Below, one piece after another: positions 20,568 through 29,001 of a stretch of 64,000 nt of DNA (position 1 is its first letter; every line of letters starts with the position of its first letter). The notes under the pieces are model-generated. The model saw only the letters and a list, made by a program, of their open reading frames with translations. It was not told the origin of the DNA and ran no database searches. Source of the DNA: Microvirga lotononidis (GTDB taxonomy: Bacteria; Pseudomonadota; Alphaproteobacteria; Rhizobiales; Beijerinckiaceae); assembly GCF_034627025.1 (NCBI RefSeq), contig NZ_CP141048.1, forward strand, positions 4,478,001-4,542,000, read 5' to 3'. Both the position numbers and the translations under genes were made by a program.

Positions 20568-23261
20568 ATGAAAGTCCTCGTCGTCGAGTCGCCTGCGAAG
20601 GCCAAGACGATCAACAAATATCTCGGCAAGGATTACGAGGTCCTGGCCTCCTTCGGGCATATCCGCGATCTGCCCGCCAAGGACGGCTCGGTCGACCCCG
20701 AGGCCGATTTCCGCATGATCTGGACGCTCGAGGACAGGGGCTCGAAGCGGGTTTCCGAGATCGCCAAGGCGATCAAGGGAGCCGAGAAGCTCATCCTGGC
20801 CACCGACCCGGACCGTGAGGGCGAGGCGATTTCCTGGCACGTGGTCGAGGCGCTGCGCGAAAAGCGGGTCCTGAAGGACCTGCCGGTCGAGCGCGTGACC
20901 TTCAACGCCATCACCAAGGACGCCGTCCAGACGGCCCTGCGCCAGCCGCGCGAGATCGACCAGGCGCTCGTGGACGCCTATCTGGCCCGCCGGGCGCTGG
21001 ACTATCTCGTCGGCTTCACCCTTTCTCCCGTGCTCTGGCGCAAGCTGCCCGGCGCCCGCTCGGCCGGCCGCGTTCAGTCGGTGGCTCTGCGCCTCGTCTG
21101 CGACCGCGAGCTCGAGATCGAGACCTTCAAGCCGCGCGAATACTGGTCCCTGATCGCGACGCTCGCCACCAAGGACGGCGCGGTGTTCGACGCGCGCCTC
21201 GTGGGTGCCGACGGAAAGAAGATCCAGCGCCTCGACATCGGCAACGGCAAGGACGCCGAGGCCTTCAAGAAGGACCTGGAGCTTGCGACCTTCTCGGTCG
21301 CGAACATCGAGGCCAAGCCCGCCAAGCGGCACCCCTACCCGCCGTTCACCACCTCGACCCTGCAGCAGGAGGCCTCGCGCAAGCTGGGCCTGGCGCCTGC
21401 CCAGACCATGCGCATCGCGCAGCGTCTCTATGAAGGTGTCGACATCGGCGGCGAGACGGTCGGCCTCATCACTTATATGCGTACGGACGGCGTCGACATG
21501 GCGCCGGAAGCCGTTCAGTCCGCCCGCCGGGTGATCGGCAAGGAATACGGCGACCGCTACGTGCCGGGCGCGCCGCGCAAGTACTCGACCAAGGCCAAGA
21601 ACGCGCAGGAGGCCCACGAGGCGATCCGCCCGACGGATATGAGCCGCCTCCCGAAGCATGTGTCGAAGTACCTGGAGCCCGAGCAGGCCCGTCTCTACGA
21701 CCTCATTTGGACCCGCACCATCGCGAGCCAGATGGAATCGGCCGAGCTCGAGCGTACCACGGCCGACATCACGGCCCAGGTCGGCCCGCGCAAGCTCGAC
21801 CTTCGCGCCACCGGCCAGGTGATCAAGTTCGACGGCTTCCTCACGCTCTACAACGAGAGCAAGGACGACGAGGCCGACGAGGACGAGGGCCGCCTGCCCC
21901 CGATGAAGGCGGGTGATCCCCTGGAGCGCCGCCGCATCAATGCGAGCCAGCACTTCACCGAGCCGCCGCCGCGCTACTCGGAAGCCTCCCTGGTGAAGCG
22001 CATGGAAGAGCTCGGCATCGGCCGTCCCTCGACCTACGCGGCCGTGCTTCAGACCCTGCGCGACCGCGAATACGTCAAGATCGAGAAGAAGCGGCTCGTG
22101 CCCGAGGACAAGGGCCGCATCGTCACGGCCTTCCTGGAAAGCTTCTTCCGCCGCTACGTTGAATACGATTTCACCGCGGACCTGGAGGAGCAGCTCGACC
22201 GTATCTCCAACTCGGAGATCGACTGGAAGCAGGTGCTGCGCGACTTCTGGCGCGACTTCTCCGCCGCCATCGGCGAGACGAAGGAACTGCGCATGACCGA
22301 GGTGCTCGATGCCCTCAACGACCTGCTCGGGCCGCACATCTTCCCCGACAAGGGCGACGGCTCGAACCCGCGCACCTGCCCGACCTGCGGCACGGGCCAG
22401 CTTTCGCTCAAGCTCGGCAAGTTCGGCTCCTTCATCGGCTGCTCGAACTACCCCGAGTGCAAGTACACCCGCCAGCTCGCCGCCAGCGGCGTCGAGGGCG
22501 AGGGCGACGGCTCGTCAGAGAACGGCGGCCAGCCCGGCGTGAAGGTCCTGGGCACGGATCCGGAGACGGGCCTCGAAGTCACCCTGCGCGACGGCCGCTT
22601 CGGCCCCTTCGTGCAGCTCGGTGAAGGCGAGAAGCCCAAGCGCTCGTCCCTGCCCAAGGGAATGACGCCGGCTCAGGTCGATCTGGAGAAGGCCCTGAAG
22701 CTCCTGGCGCTGCCGCGTCAGGTGGCGACCCATCCGGAATCGGGCGAGCCGATCCTGGTGAGCATCGGCCGCTACGGGCCTTACGTTCAGCACGGCAAGG
22801 TCTACGCCAATCTCGGCCCCGGCGACGACGTGCTGGAGATCGGCGCCAACCGGGCCATCGACCTGATCGTCACAAAGGAAAGCGGTGGCGGCGGCGGACG
22901 TCGCGCGGCCGATCCGGGGCGCCCCCTGGGCGATGATCCGGAATCCGGCAAGCCCATCGTGGTGAAGGCCGGCCGTTTCGGCCCCTACGTGACCGACGGC
23001 GAGACCAATGCCACCCTGCCCCGCGCCATGGCGGCCGAGGCGGTGACGCTGGAGGAGGCCGTGGAGCTTCTCAAGGCCCGCCGCGCGGCGGGGCCGTCGA
23101 AGAAGGCGGCTCGCGGACGCAAGGCTCCTGCCAAGAAGGCGGCCACCAAGGCACCGGCCGCAAAGAAGACCGCCGCGAAGAAGGCCGCGCCGAAGAAAGC
23201 AGCTGCAAAAAAGACCGCTGCGAAGAAGGCACCGGCCAAGAAGGCTGCCAAGGCGGGCTGA
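20568..23261 (+). CDS. topA: DNA topoisomerase I
   Basis: A type IA topoisomerase, 897 residues, that relaxes negative supercoils. The Toprim domain shows VVESPAKAKTINKYLG and LATDPDREGEAISWH; the active-site Tyr303 lies in GLITYMRTDG; one four-Cys zinc ribbon (CPTCGTG...CSNYPEC) is followed by three Toprim-associated repeats of the form DGRFGPFVQLGE, IGRYGPYVQHGK and AGRFGPYVTDGE. The last 50 residues are almost only Lys and Ala, a histone H1-like tail for DNA binding. The ATG at 20568 gives MKVLVVESPAK. The MgtC-like gene follows after five bases. Confidence 0.97.
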   Translation: MKVLVVESPAKAKTINKYLGKDYEVLASFGHIRDLPAKDGSVDPEADFRMIWTLEDRGSKRVSEIAKAIKGAEKLILATDPDREGEAISWHVVEALREKRVLKDLPVERVTFNAITKDAVQTALRQPREIDQALVDAYLARRALDYLVGFTLSPVLWRKLPGARSAGRVQSVALRLVCDRELEIETFKPREYWSLIATLATKDGAVFDARLVGADGKKIQRLDIGNGKDAEAFKKDLELATFSVANIEAKPAKRHPYPPFTTSTLQQEASRKLGLAPAQTMRIAQRLYEGVDIGGETVGLITYMRTDGVDMAPEAVQSARRVIGKEYGDRYVPGAPRKYSTKAKNAQEAHEAIRPTDMSRLPKHVSKYLEPEQARLYDLIWTRTIASQMESAELERTTADITAQVGPRKLDLRATGQVIKFDGFLTLYNESKDDEADEDEGRLPPMKAGDPLERRRINASQHFTEPPPRYSEASLVKRMEELGIGRPSTYAAVLQTLRDREYVKIEKKRLVPEDKGRIVTAFLESFFRRYVEYDFTADLEEQLDRISNSEIDWKQVLRDFWRDFSAAIGETKELRMTEVLDALNDLLGPHIFPDKGDGSNPRTCPTCGTGQLSLKLGKFGSFIGCSNYPECKYTRQLAASGVEGEGDGSSENGGQPGVKVLGTDPETGLEVTLRDGRFGPFVQLGEGEKPKRSSLPKGMTPAQVDLEKALKLLALPRQVATHPESGEPILVSIGRYGPYVQHGKVYANLGPGDDVLEIGANRAIDLIVTKESGGGGGRRAADPGRPLGDDPESGKPIVVKAGRFGPYVTDGETNATLPRAMAAEAVTLEEAVELLKARRAAGPSKKAARGRKAPAKKAATKAPAAKKTAAKKAAPKKAAAKKTAAKKAPAKKAAKAG

Positions 23262-23266
23262 GCACG

Positions 23267-23761
23267 ATGTCGGAGTGGCTTTCCTCACTCTCGACCGACT
23301 ACGCGAACCAGATCGAGATGTCGCTGCGCCTTTGCGCGGCGACAATCGCCGGGATGGCGATCGGCATCAACCGGGACATTCACGACAAGCCCATCGGGAT
23401 GCGGACCTTAGGCCTCGTCTCGCTCGGCTCGGCCATCGTGATCCTGGCCGGGTCAGTCTATGAAGGTACGCATTTCGGGCAGGATGCGGTCAGCCGCGTG
23501 ATCCAGGGCATCATGACCGGCCTCGGCTTCCTCGGCGCCGGCGCCGTGCTGAGAGCCCCGGACAAGATGGAGGTTCACGGGCTCACGACCGCGGCAACCG
23601 TCTGGATCGCCGCCGGTCTCGGCGTCGCGGCGGGCCTGGGCGCCTGGTTCGTCACCATTGCCGGGACAGTGGTCACGCTGCTGGTCTTGACCCTCGGAAA
23701 GTCTCTCGAGGATATGCTCACCCGGCTGTTCTCGTCAGGCGATAAGCCGGGCGGCGAATGA
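23267..23761 (+). CDS. MgtC/SapB family membrane protein
   Basis: A 164-residue protein with four or five membrane segments in the N-terminal MgtC domain pattern: AGMAIGINRDIHDKPIGMRTL holds the conserved G-x-x-R and GMRT motif, RVIQGIMTGLGFLGAGAVL the second, and GLTTAATVWIAAGLGVAAG the third. It lacks the long C-terminal domain of virulence MgtC, so it is closer to the SapB-like short form. Family members affect Mg2+ adaptation and F-ATPase in some bacteria; the role here is unknown. It is probably co-transcribed with topA. Confidence 0.9.
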   Translation: MSEWLSSLSTDYANQIEMSLRLCAATIAGMAIGINRDIHDKPIGMRTLGLVSLGSAIVILAGSVYEGTHFGQDAVSRVIQGIMTGLGFLGAGAVLRAPDKMEVHGLTTAATVWIAAGLGVAAGLGAWFVTIAGTVVTLLVLTLGKSLEDMLTRLFSSGDKPGGE

Positions 23762-23950
23762 TCAGAAGGTCAGCCCGAGGCCGATCACGGCCACGGCGGC
23801 GATTCCGAGCCAGAGCAGGCTCGACACATAGGAGCGTTGGGCGATGGGGGCGGCATCCGGCTCGTCGAAGGCGAAGGCCTCGCCGGCGTTGCGTGCGGCG
23901 CGGTCCAGGTGAAGCTTCTGTGCCGGTCTCAAGGTCGTCCGCGTCGTCAC
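23762..23950 (-). CDS. Small tail-anchored membrane protein under sigma-EcfG control
   Basis: A 62-residue protein: a polar N-terminal region (TTRTTLRPAQKLHLDRAARN), an acidic middle, and one C-terminal membrane helix (SSLLWLGIAAVAVIGLGLTF) that ends at the stop, so it looks tail-anchored. The GTG at 23950 is chosen because GGGAGAG lies just upstream and because an exact sigma-EcfG promoter at 23986-24011 predicts a transcript start near 23979; the ATG at 23983 would lie upstream of that and has no ribosome site. No family is recognised. A general-stress-response membrane peptide is inferred. Confidence 0.6.
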   Translation of the reverse strand: MTTRTTLRPAQKLHLDRAARNAGEAFAFDEPDAAPIAQRSYVSSLLWLGIAAVAVIGLGLTF

Positions 23951-23985
23951 ACCGTCTCTCCCGTTAAGCTCATGCTTAACCATCC

Positions 23986-24011
23986 AACGTGAATGGAATT
24001 TAAACAGTTCC
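23986..24011 (-). promoter_or_regulatory. Sigma-EcfG type promoter
   Basis: On the minus strand GGAAC (24011-24007) and CGTT (23989-23986) are separated by 17 bases, an exact match to the general-stress promoter of alphaproteobacteria (GGAAC-N16/17-CGTT). It points at the 62-residue membrane protein. Confidence 0.7.
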
Positions 24012-24193
24012 TCATGACAGCCGGAAGACATCCTTTAGAGGGAAACAGCTGGTAACCTTTAAGGCCTAACCTGATTTTCGAATTTATGGATTGCCATCAC
24101 ACAGCTCTTTTCGTTTCCGTTTTGTTCTCGTATAAAAACGGAATGAGAAATAGTGTAAAGAAACGCGAATCATCATCCCGGACCAAAGTCCCA

Positions 24194-26254
24194 ATGACAG
24201 ACAATGACGATCTCTTCGGGGGCGCCGGGCCTAAGCGCGCCGCGCCCGCCTCGGCCCGCAACGCCGCCGTCAAGGTGTCCCGCACCGCGCCCCCTCAGGG
24301 GACGCCGGGGGAAGCCGGCTATGACGCGTCCGCCATCGAAGTGCTGGAGGGGCTGGAGCCCGTCCGCCGCCGTCCGGGCATGTATATCGGCGGCACGGAC
24401 GAGAAGGCGCTGCACCACCTCTTCGCTGAGGTGATCGACAACTCCATGGACGAGGCGGTCGCCGGACACGCGACCTTCATCGAGGTGGAGCTGGAGGAAG
24501 GCGGCTGGCTTTCCGTGACGGACAACGGCCGCGGCATCCCGGTCGATCCGCACCCGAAATTCCCGAGGAAGTCGGCCCTCGAGGTCATCATGACCACGCT
24601 CCATGCGGGCGGTAAGTTCGATTCGAAGGTCTATGAGACCTCCGGCGGTCTGCACGGCGTCGGCGTATCGGTCGTGAATGCCCTCTCGGAGATCCTCGAG
24701 GTCGAAGTGGCGCGCGGCCAGCAGCTCTACCGCCAGGTCTTCTCGCGCGGCATCCCGCAGGGCAAGCTCGAAACCGTCGGGCGCGTCCTCAACCGGCGCG
24801 GCACCAAGGTGCGCTTCAAGCCCGACTGGCAGATCTTCGGCAAGGACGCCCATTTCCAGCCCCGCCGCCTGTTCAAGATGGCCCGCTCCAAGGCCTATCT
24901 CTTCGGCGGCGTCGAGATTCGCTGGAAATGCGCCCCCTCGCTGATCGAAGGAACGGAGAACGTTCCGGCCGAGGCGACCTTCAAGTTCCCGAACGGCCTG
25001 AAGGACTACCTGCTCCACGACATCGAGGGGAAGGAGCTGGTCACGGACCAGCTCTTCTCCGGCAAGATCACCAAGCCCGGCAGCCACGGCTCGCTGGAAT
25101 GGGCGGTCGCCTGGATGACCAACGAGGACGGGTTCTCCATCTCGTACTGCAATACGGTGCCGACGCCCGAAGGCGGCACCCACGAGAACGGCCTGCGCAT
25201 CGCGCTTCTGCGCGCGCTGCGTGAGCATGCCGAGCGCGTCGGCCAGTCGAAGCGCATGGCGGCCGTGACCACCGACGACGTGATGGCCACCTGCGCGTCC
25301 ATGCTCTCGGTCTTCATCCGCGAGCCGGAATTTCAGGGCCAGACCAAGGACAAGCTGGCGACGGTAGAGGCCGGCCGCATCGTCGAGAACGCGATCCGCG
25401 ACACCTTCGATCACTGGCTCGCGGCGGCGCCGCAGCAGGCCAACAAGCTCCTCGACTGGGTGATCGACCGGGCGGAAGAGCGCCTTCGCCGCCGCCAGGA
25501 GAAGGAAGTCGCCCGCAAGACGGCGACCCGCAAGCTGCGTCTGCCCGGAAAGCTGGCGGATTGCTCCAATGCCGGCGCCAAGGGTTCCGAGCTCTTCATC
25601 GTCGAGGGCGACTCGGCGGGCGGCTCCGCCAAGCAGGCCCGCGACCGCGCCACCCAGGCAGTCCTCCCCCTGCGCGGCAAGATCCTCAACGTGGCCTCGG
25701 CAGGCCGGGAGAAGCTGCACCAGAACCAGCAGCTTTCCGATCTGGTCCAGGCACTGGGCTGCGGCACGGGCTCCCATTACAAGGATTCCGACCTGCGTTA
25801 CGAGAAGGTCGTCATCATGACCGACGCGGACGTGGACGGCGCCCACATCGCCTCGCTGCTCATCACCTTCTTCTATCGGCAGATGCCGCGCCTCATCGAC
25901 GGCGGCCACCTCTATCTCGCGGTCCCGCCCCTCTACCGGCTGACGCAAGGCTCCAAATCGGCCTATGCCCGCGACGATGCCGACCGGGAGAGGCTGATGA
26001 AAACGGTGTTCAAGGGCAGCGGCAAGGTCGAGATCGGACGCTTCAAGGGCCTCGGCGAGATGCTCCCGGCCCAGCTGAAGGAAACCACCATGGACCCGAA
26101 GAAGCGCCTGCTTCTGAAGGTCGTCGTGGAGGCGGACGACAAGCCGGAAGCCAGCGACACCGTCGAGCGCCTGATGGGCAACAAGCCCGAAGCCCGCTTC
26201 GCCTTCATCCAGGAACGCGCCGCGTTCGCGGACGAGGCGGACCTGGATATCTGA
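24194..26254 (+). CDS. parE: DNA topoisomerase IV subunit B
   Basis: ParE, 686 residues, the ATPase subunit of topoisomerase IV, which decatenates daughter chromosomes. The GHKL ATP site is seen in EVIDNSMDEAVAGHA, VTDNGRGIPVD and SGGLHGVGVSVVNALSE. The Toprim domain shows LFIVEGDSAGGSAKQARDR and IMTDADVDGAHI. GyrB-specific insertions are absent and the start MTDNDDLFGG is that of rhizobial ParE. The ATG at 24194 lacks a strong ribosome site; the frame is open further upstream across AT-rich promoter-like DNA. parC is not in the window. Confidence 0.95.
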   Translation: MTDNDDLFGGAGPKRAAPASARNAAVKVSRTAPPQGTPGEAGYDASAIEVLEGLEPVRRRPGMYIGGTDEKALHHLFAEVIDNSMDEAVAGHATFIEVELEEGGWLSVTDNGRGIPVDPHPKFPRKSALEVIMTTLHAGGKFDSKVYETSGGLHGVGVSVVNALSEILEVEVARGQQLYRQVFSRGIPQGKLETVGRVLNRRGTKVRFKPDWQIFGKDAHFQPRRLFKMARSKAYLFGGVEIRWKCAPSLIEGTENVPAEATFKFPNGLKDYLLHDIEGKELVTDQLFSGKITKPGSHGSLEWAVAWMTNEDGFSISYCNTVPTPEGGTHENGLRIALLRALREHAERVGQSKRMAAVTTDDVMATCASMLSVFIREPEFQGQTKDKLATVEAGRIVENAIRDTFDHWLAAAPQQANKLLDWVIDRAEERLRRRQEKEVARKTATRKLRLPGKLADCSNAGAKGSELFIVEGDSAGGSAKQARDRATQAVLPLRGKILNVASAGREKLHQNQQLSDLVQALGCGTGSHYKDSDLRYEKVVIMTDADVDGAHIASLLITFFYRQMPRLIDGGHLYLAVPPLYRLTQGSKSAYARDDADRERLMKTVFKGSGKVEIGRFKGLGEMLPAQLKETTMDPKKRLLLKVVVEADDKPEASDTVERLMGNKPEARFAFIQERAAFADEADLDI

Positions 26255-26289
26255 GCCCAGGCCGCAAGGGACCTGACGACCATCACGTC

Positions 26290-26420
26290 ATCACCGGCCT
26301 CTTGCCGGTGATCCCATCTCTCTGAAGCGTAGCGATTTCCGTATCGGGGTGGCCGGGACAAGCCCGGCCATGACTTGGGAAGGCAGTGCTCCGGCTCCAG
26401 AAAATTTTTCAAAAATTTTC
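26290..26420. repeat. Intergenic repeats, family A (copy 3), and perfect AT-rich palindrome
   Basis: The gap after parE (26255-26658, over 400 bases) first holds repeats. Hairpin one has arms ATCACCGGC (26290-26298) and GCCGGTGAT (26304-26312). Hairpin two has arms TGGCCGGG (26350-26357) and CCCGGCCA (26363-26370), followed by TGAC. At 26400-26420 is a perfect 21-base palindrome, GAAAATTTTT, C, AAAAATTTTC. The rest of the gap holds a promoter and small-RNA candidate. Confidence 0.65.
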
Positions 26421-26429
26421 GAAACCGGC

Positions 26430-26454
26430 GGAACCAACCCCCGTCCCACACGTT
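26430..26454 (+). promoter_or_regulatory. Sigma-EcfG type promoter
   Basis: GGAACC begins at 26430 and CGTT lies at 26451-26454; GGAAC and CGTT are 16 bases apart, an exact match to the alphaproteobacterial general-stress consensus. The transcript start is expected near 26460. It faces a terminator at 26499-26527 and, beyond that, rnr. Confidence 0.75.
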
Positions 26455-26459
26455 TTATG

Positions 26460-26527
26460 AACTCACCGGCTCATTCTGCCCCCACGGGCCGGTCCCTCAA
26501 GGCTCCGTCATCGGGGCCTTATTTTTT
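26460..26527 (+). ncRNA. Candidate general-stress small RNA (GsrN-like)
   Basis: About 68 bases lie between an exact sigma-EcfG promoter and a Rho-independent terminator. Hairpin one pairs ACCGGC (26465-26470) with GCCGGT (26488-26493) around a 17-base loop containing CTGCCCCCAC. A short CCCTC linker follows. Hairpin two pairs AAGGCTCC (26499-26506) with GGGGCCTT (26513-26520), with one U-G pair, and is followed by six T. No open reading frame fits. The layout (sigma-EcfG promoter, 5' hairpin with C-rich loop, terminator) resembles Caulobacter GsrN, a small RNA that acts on mRNAs such as katG through its C-rich loop. Homology is inferred from architecture only. Confidence 0.65.
26499..26527 (+). 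terminator. Rho-independent terminator
   Basis: An 8-pair stem (26499-26506 with 26513-26520), loop GTCATC, then A and six T (26522-26527). The U-G pair in the stem is valid only in a plus-strand RNA. It would end a transcript starting near 26460, well before rnr. Confidence 0.8.
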
Positions 26528-26658
26528 GGTCCCATGGCGCCGCCGCCGCATGGATCTCTTGCTGTGCTCCAAGCGTCATCATGGATGCCGAGAGGTCCGG
26601 GCTAGCCGTGGCCACGCTCGCATGCGACAAGACCCGGCATAACCGACGAGCTTCTCCT

Positions 26659-28983
26659 TTGGTCAAACGTTCGAAAGCCGCCCCATCGGCCACCCTGCCC
26701 TCCCGCGAGGAGGTCGTCTCCTTCATCACCCATGCCCAGGGCAAGGTTGGCAAGCGCGAGATCGCACAGCGTTTCGGCATCAAGGGCAGCGACCGGATCT
26801 GGCTGAAGCAGATCCTCAAGGAACTGGAGGTCGAGGGCATCGTCGACAGGCGAGGCAAGACCGTCCACAAGGCGGGTCAATTGCCGCCTGTCGTCCTGGC
26901 AGACATCACGAAGCGGGACCGGGACGGGGAATTGATCGCCGTCCCGACCGAATGGGACGAGGAGGAGCACGGCCCCATCCCGACGATCATCCTCGCGGCG
27001 CCCCGCAAGCCCCGTCCCGGCATGCCCGTCGCGGGCGTCGGCGACCGGGCCCTGCTGCGGGTCGACCCGCTCCAGCCCGGCGACATCCACCGCTATTCCG
27101 GCCGCGTGACCAAGATCATCGCCAAGAAGCAGGCGCAGGTGCTCGGCCTCTTCCGGGCATTGCCCGAGGGCGGCGGACGGCTGGTGCCTGTGGACAAGAA
27201 GGCCCGGGACCAGGAATTGCAGATCCGGCCCGGCGACGAGGGCGAGGCTCGGGATGGCGACCTCATCTCCGTCTCCGTGGTGAAGCACGGCCGCTTCGGC
27301 CTGCCGACTGCCAAGGTGAAGGAGCGGCTCGGGACGATCGCATCCGAGAAGGCCGTCAGCCTGATTGCAATCTACGCCCACAACATTCCCAACGAGTTTC
27401 CGAAGACGGTTCTCGAAGAGGCCGAGAAGGCCAAGCCCGCATCCCTGGATGGCCGGGAGGATTGGCGCGACCTTCCCCTGGTCACCATCGATCCCCCGGA
27501 CGCCAAGGACCATGACGACGCCGTTCACGCCGTTCCGGATCAAGATCCGAACAACGCGGGCGGCTTCATCGTCACCGTGGCGATCGCCGATGTGGCGGCC
27601 TATGTCCGTCCCGGCTCGGCCATGGACCGGGAAGCGCAGGAGCGCGGCAATTCGGTCTATTTCCCCGACCGAGTCGTCCCGATGCTGCCGGAACGCATCT
27701 CCAACGACCTTTGCTCCTTGAGGCCGCGGGAGGACCGCCCTGCCCTGGCCGTCCGCATGGTGATAGGTCCAGACGGGCGGAAAATTCGCCACAGCTTCCA
27801 CCGGATCATGATGCGCTCGGCAGAGAAGCTGTCCTACCAGCAGGCCCAGGCCGCCATCGACGGCCGACCGGACGACGTCACGAAGCCGATCCTCGACACG
27901 ATCCTGCGGCCCCTCTGGGCCGGGTACGAGCTGGTGAAGAGGGCCCGCGACATCCGCGAGCCGCTGTTCCTCGACCTGCCCGAGCGCAAGATCGTGCTCA
28001 AGCCCGACGGCACCGTGGACCGGATCTTCGTGCCCGAGCGGCTCGAGGCGCACAAGCTCATCGAGGAATTCATGATCCTCGCCAACGTGGCGGCGGCCGA
28101 GAGCCTGGAGAAGGCGGAGAGCGACCTGATCTATCGCGTCCACGATGAGCCTTCCCTCGAGAAGATGCGGGCCCTGAGCGAGGTTCTGGCTTCCATCGGG
28201 CTGAAGGTTCCGAGCCAGGGGGCGCTGAAGCCGGAATTGTTCAACCGCATCCTGCGCAGCGTCGAGGACACGGAGCATCAGGTCTTCATCAACGAGGTGG
28301 TGCTGCGCTCCCAGTCGCAGGCCGAGTACTCGGCGGAGAATTACGGCCATTTCGGCCTCAATCTCCGACGCTATGCCCATTTCACCTCCCCGATCCGCCG
28401 CTATGCCGATCTCATCGTGCACCGCGCCCTGATCGCGGCGCTCGAACTCGGCAAGGACGGGCTGCCGCCGGATGCCACCCGGGCCGAGCTGATCGAGATC
28501 AGCGCCAAGATCTCGGCCGCGGAGCGCCGGGCCATGGCGGCGGAGCGTGAGACAATCGACCGCCTGATCGCGCACTTCCTCGCCGACCGGATCGGGGCCA
28601 CATTCGATGGGCAGATCTCGGGCGTGTCGAAGGCCGGCCTGTTCATCAAGCTGAACGAGACCGGCGCCGACGGCTTCGTCCCGGCGGCCACCATCGGCGA
28701 CGACTACTATCGCTACGACGAGCGCACCCATTCCATGCGCGGGGACGATACGGGGGAAACATATCGGCTCGGCGACAAGGTGGAGGTCAAGCTAGTCGAG
28801 GCGGCGCCCGTCGCCGGCGCGCTGCGCTTCGAGATTCTCACCCGGGGCCGCGTCACCGGCCGGAGCGGGCCGTCCAAGAGCGGCGCCAAGCGCCCGCCGC
28901 GCGGCTTCAAGGCCGGCAAGGCGCCGGCTCCTAAGGGCCGCACTCCGACCCGCGTGAAGGTCAAGCGGCGTGGCCGCACCTGA
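26659..28983 (+). CDS. rnr: Ribonuclease R
   Basis: RNase R, about 774 residues, a processive 3'-5' exonuclease that degrades structured RNA and works with trans-translation. An N-terminal winged-helix region (LPSREEVVSFITHAQGKVGKREIAQRFGIKG) precedes cold-shock folds, the RNB domain with the acidic site (TIDPPDAKDHDDAVHAV and VAIADVAAYVRPGS), FTSPIRRYADLIVHRAL, an S1 domain, and a basic tail rich in Lys, Arg, Gly and Pro. The start is uncertain. The TTG at 26659 is used because the homologous region begins ten residues later; an ATG at 26581 would add 26 residues lacking family character. It heads the run rnr-DUF983-NUDIX-rpmG. Confidence 0.93.
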   Translation: MVKRSKAAPSATLPSREEVVSFITHAQGKVGKREIAQRFGIKGSDRIWLKQILKELEVEGIVDRRGKTVHKAGQLPPVVLADITKRDRDGELIAVPTEWDEEEHGPIPTIILAAPRKPRPGMPVAGVGDRALLRVDPLQPGDIHRYSGRVTKIIAKKQAQVLGLFRALPEGGGRLVPVDKKARDQELQIRPGDEGEARDGDLISVSVVKHGRFGLPTAKVKERLGTIASEKAVSLIAIYAHNIPNEFPKTVLEEAEKAKPASLDGREDWRDLPLVTIDPPDAKDHDDAVHAVPDQDPNNAGGFIVTVAIADVAAYVRPGSAMDREAQERGNSVYFPDRVVPMLPERISNDLCSLRPREDRPALAVRMVIGPDGRKIRHSFHRIMMRSAEKLSYQQAQAAIDGRPDDVTKPILDTILRPLWAGYELVKRARDIREPLFLDLPERKIVLKPDGTVDRIFVPERLEAHKLIEEFMILANVAAAESLEKAESDLIYRVHDEPSLEKMRALSEVLASIGLKVPSQGALKPELFNRILRSVEDTEHQVFINEVVLRSQSQAEYSAENYGHFGLNLRRYAHFTSPIRRYADLIVHRALIAALELGKDGLPPDATRAELIEISAKISAAERRAMAAERETIDRLIAHFLADRIGATFDGQISGVSKAGLFIKLNETGADGFVPAATIGDDYYRYDERTHSMRGDDTGETYRLGDKVEVKLVEAAPVAGALRFEILTRGRVTGRSGPSKSGAKRPPRGFKAGKAPAPKGRTPTRVKVKRRGRT

Positions 28984-29001
28984 TGTTTTGAGGGATCGAA
29001 A

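Noticed and set aside
23095..23258. Lys/Ala-rich codon repeats at the end of topA as a CRISPR or satellite
   Set aside because: They are in frame and encode the basic C-terminal tail of topoisomerase I; no conserved repeat-spacer order exists.
24086..24193. Upstream extension of the parE frame
   Set aside because: AT-rich, promoter-like DNA; rhizobial ParE starts at MTDNDDLFGG.
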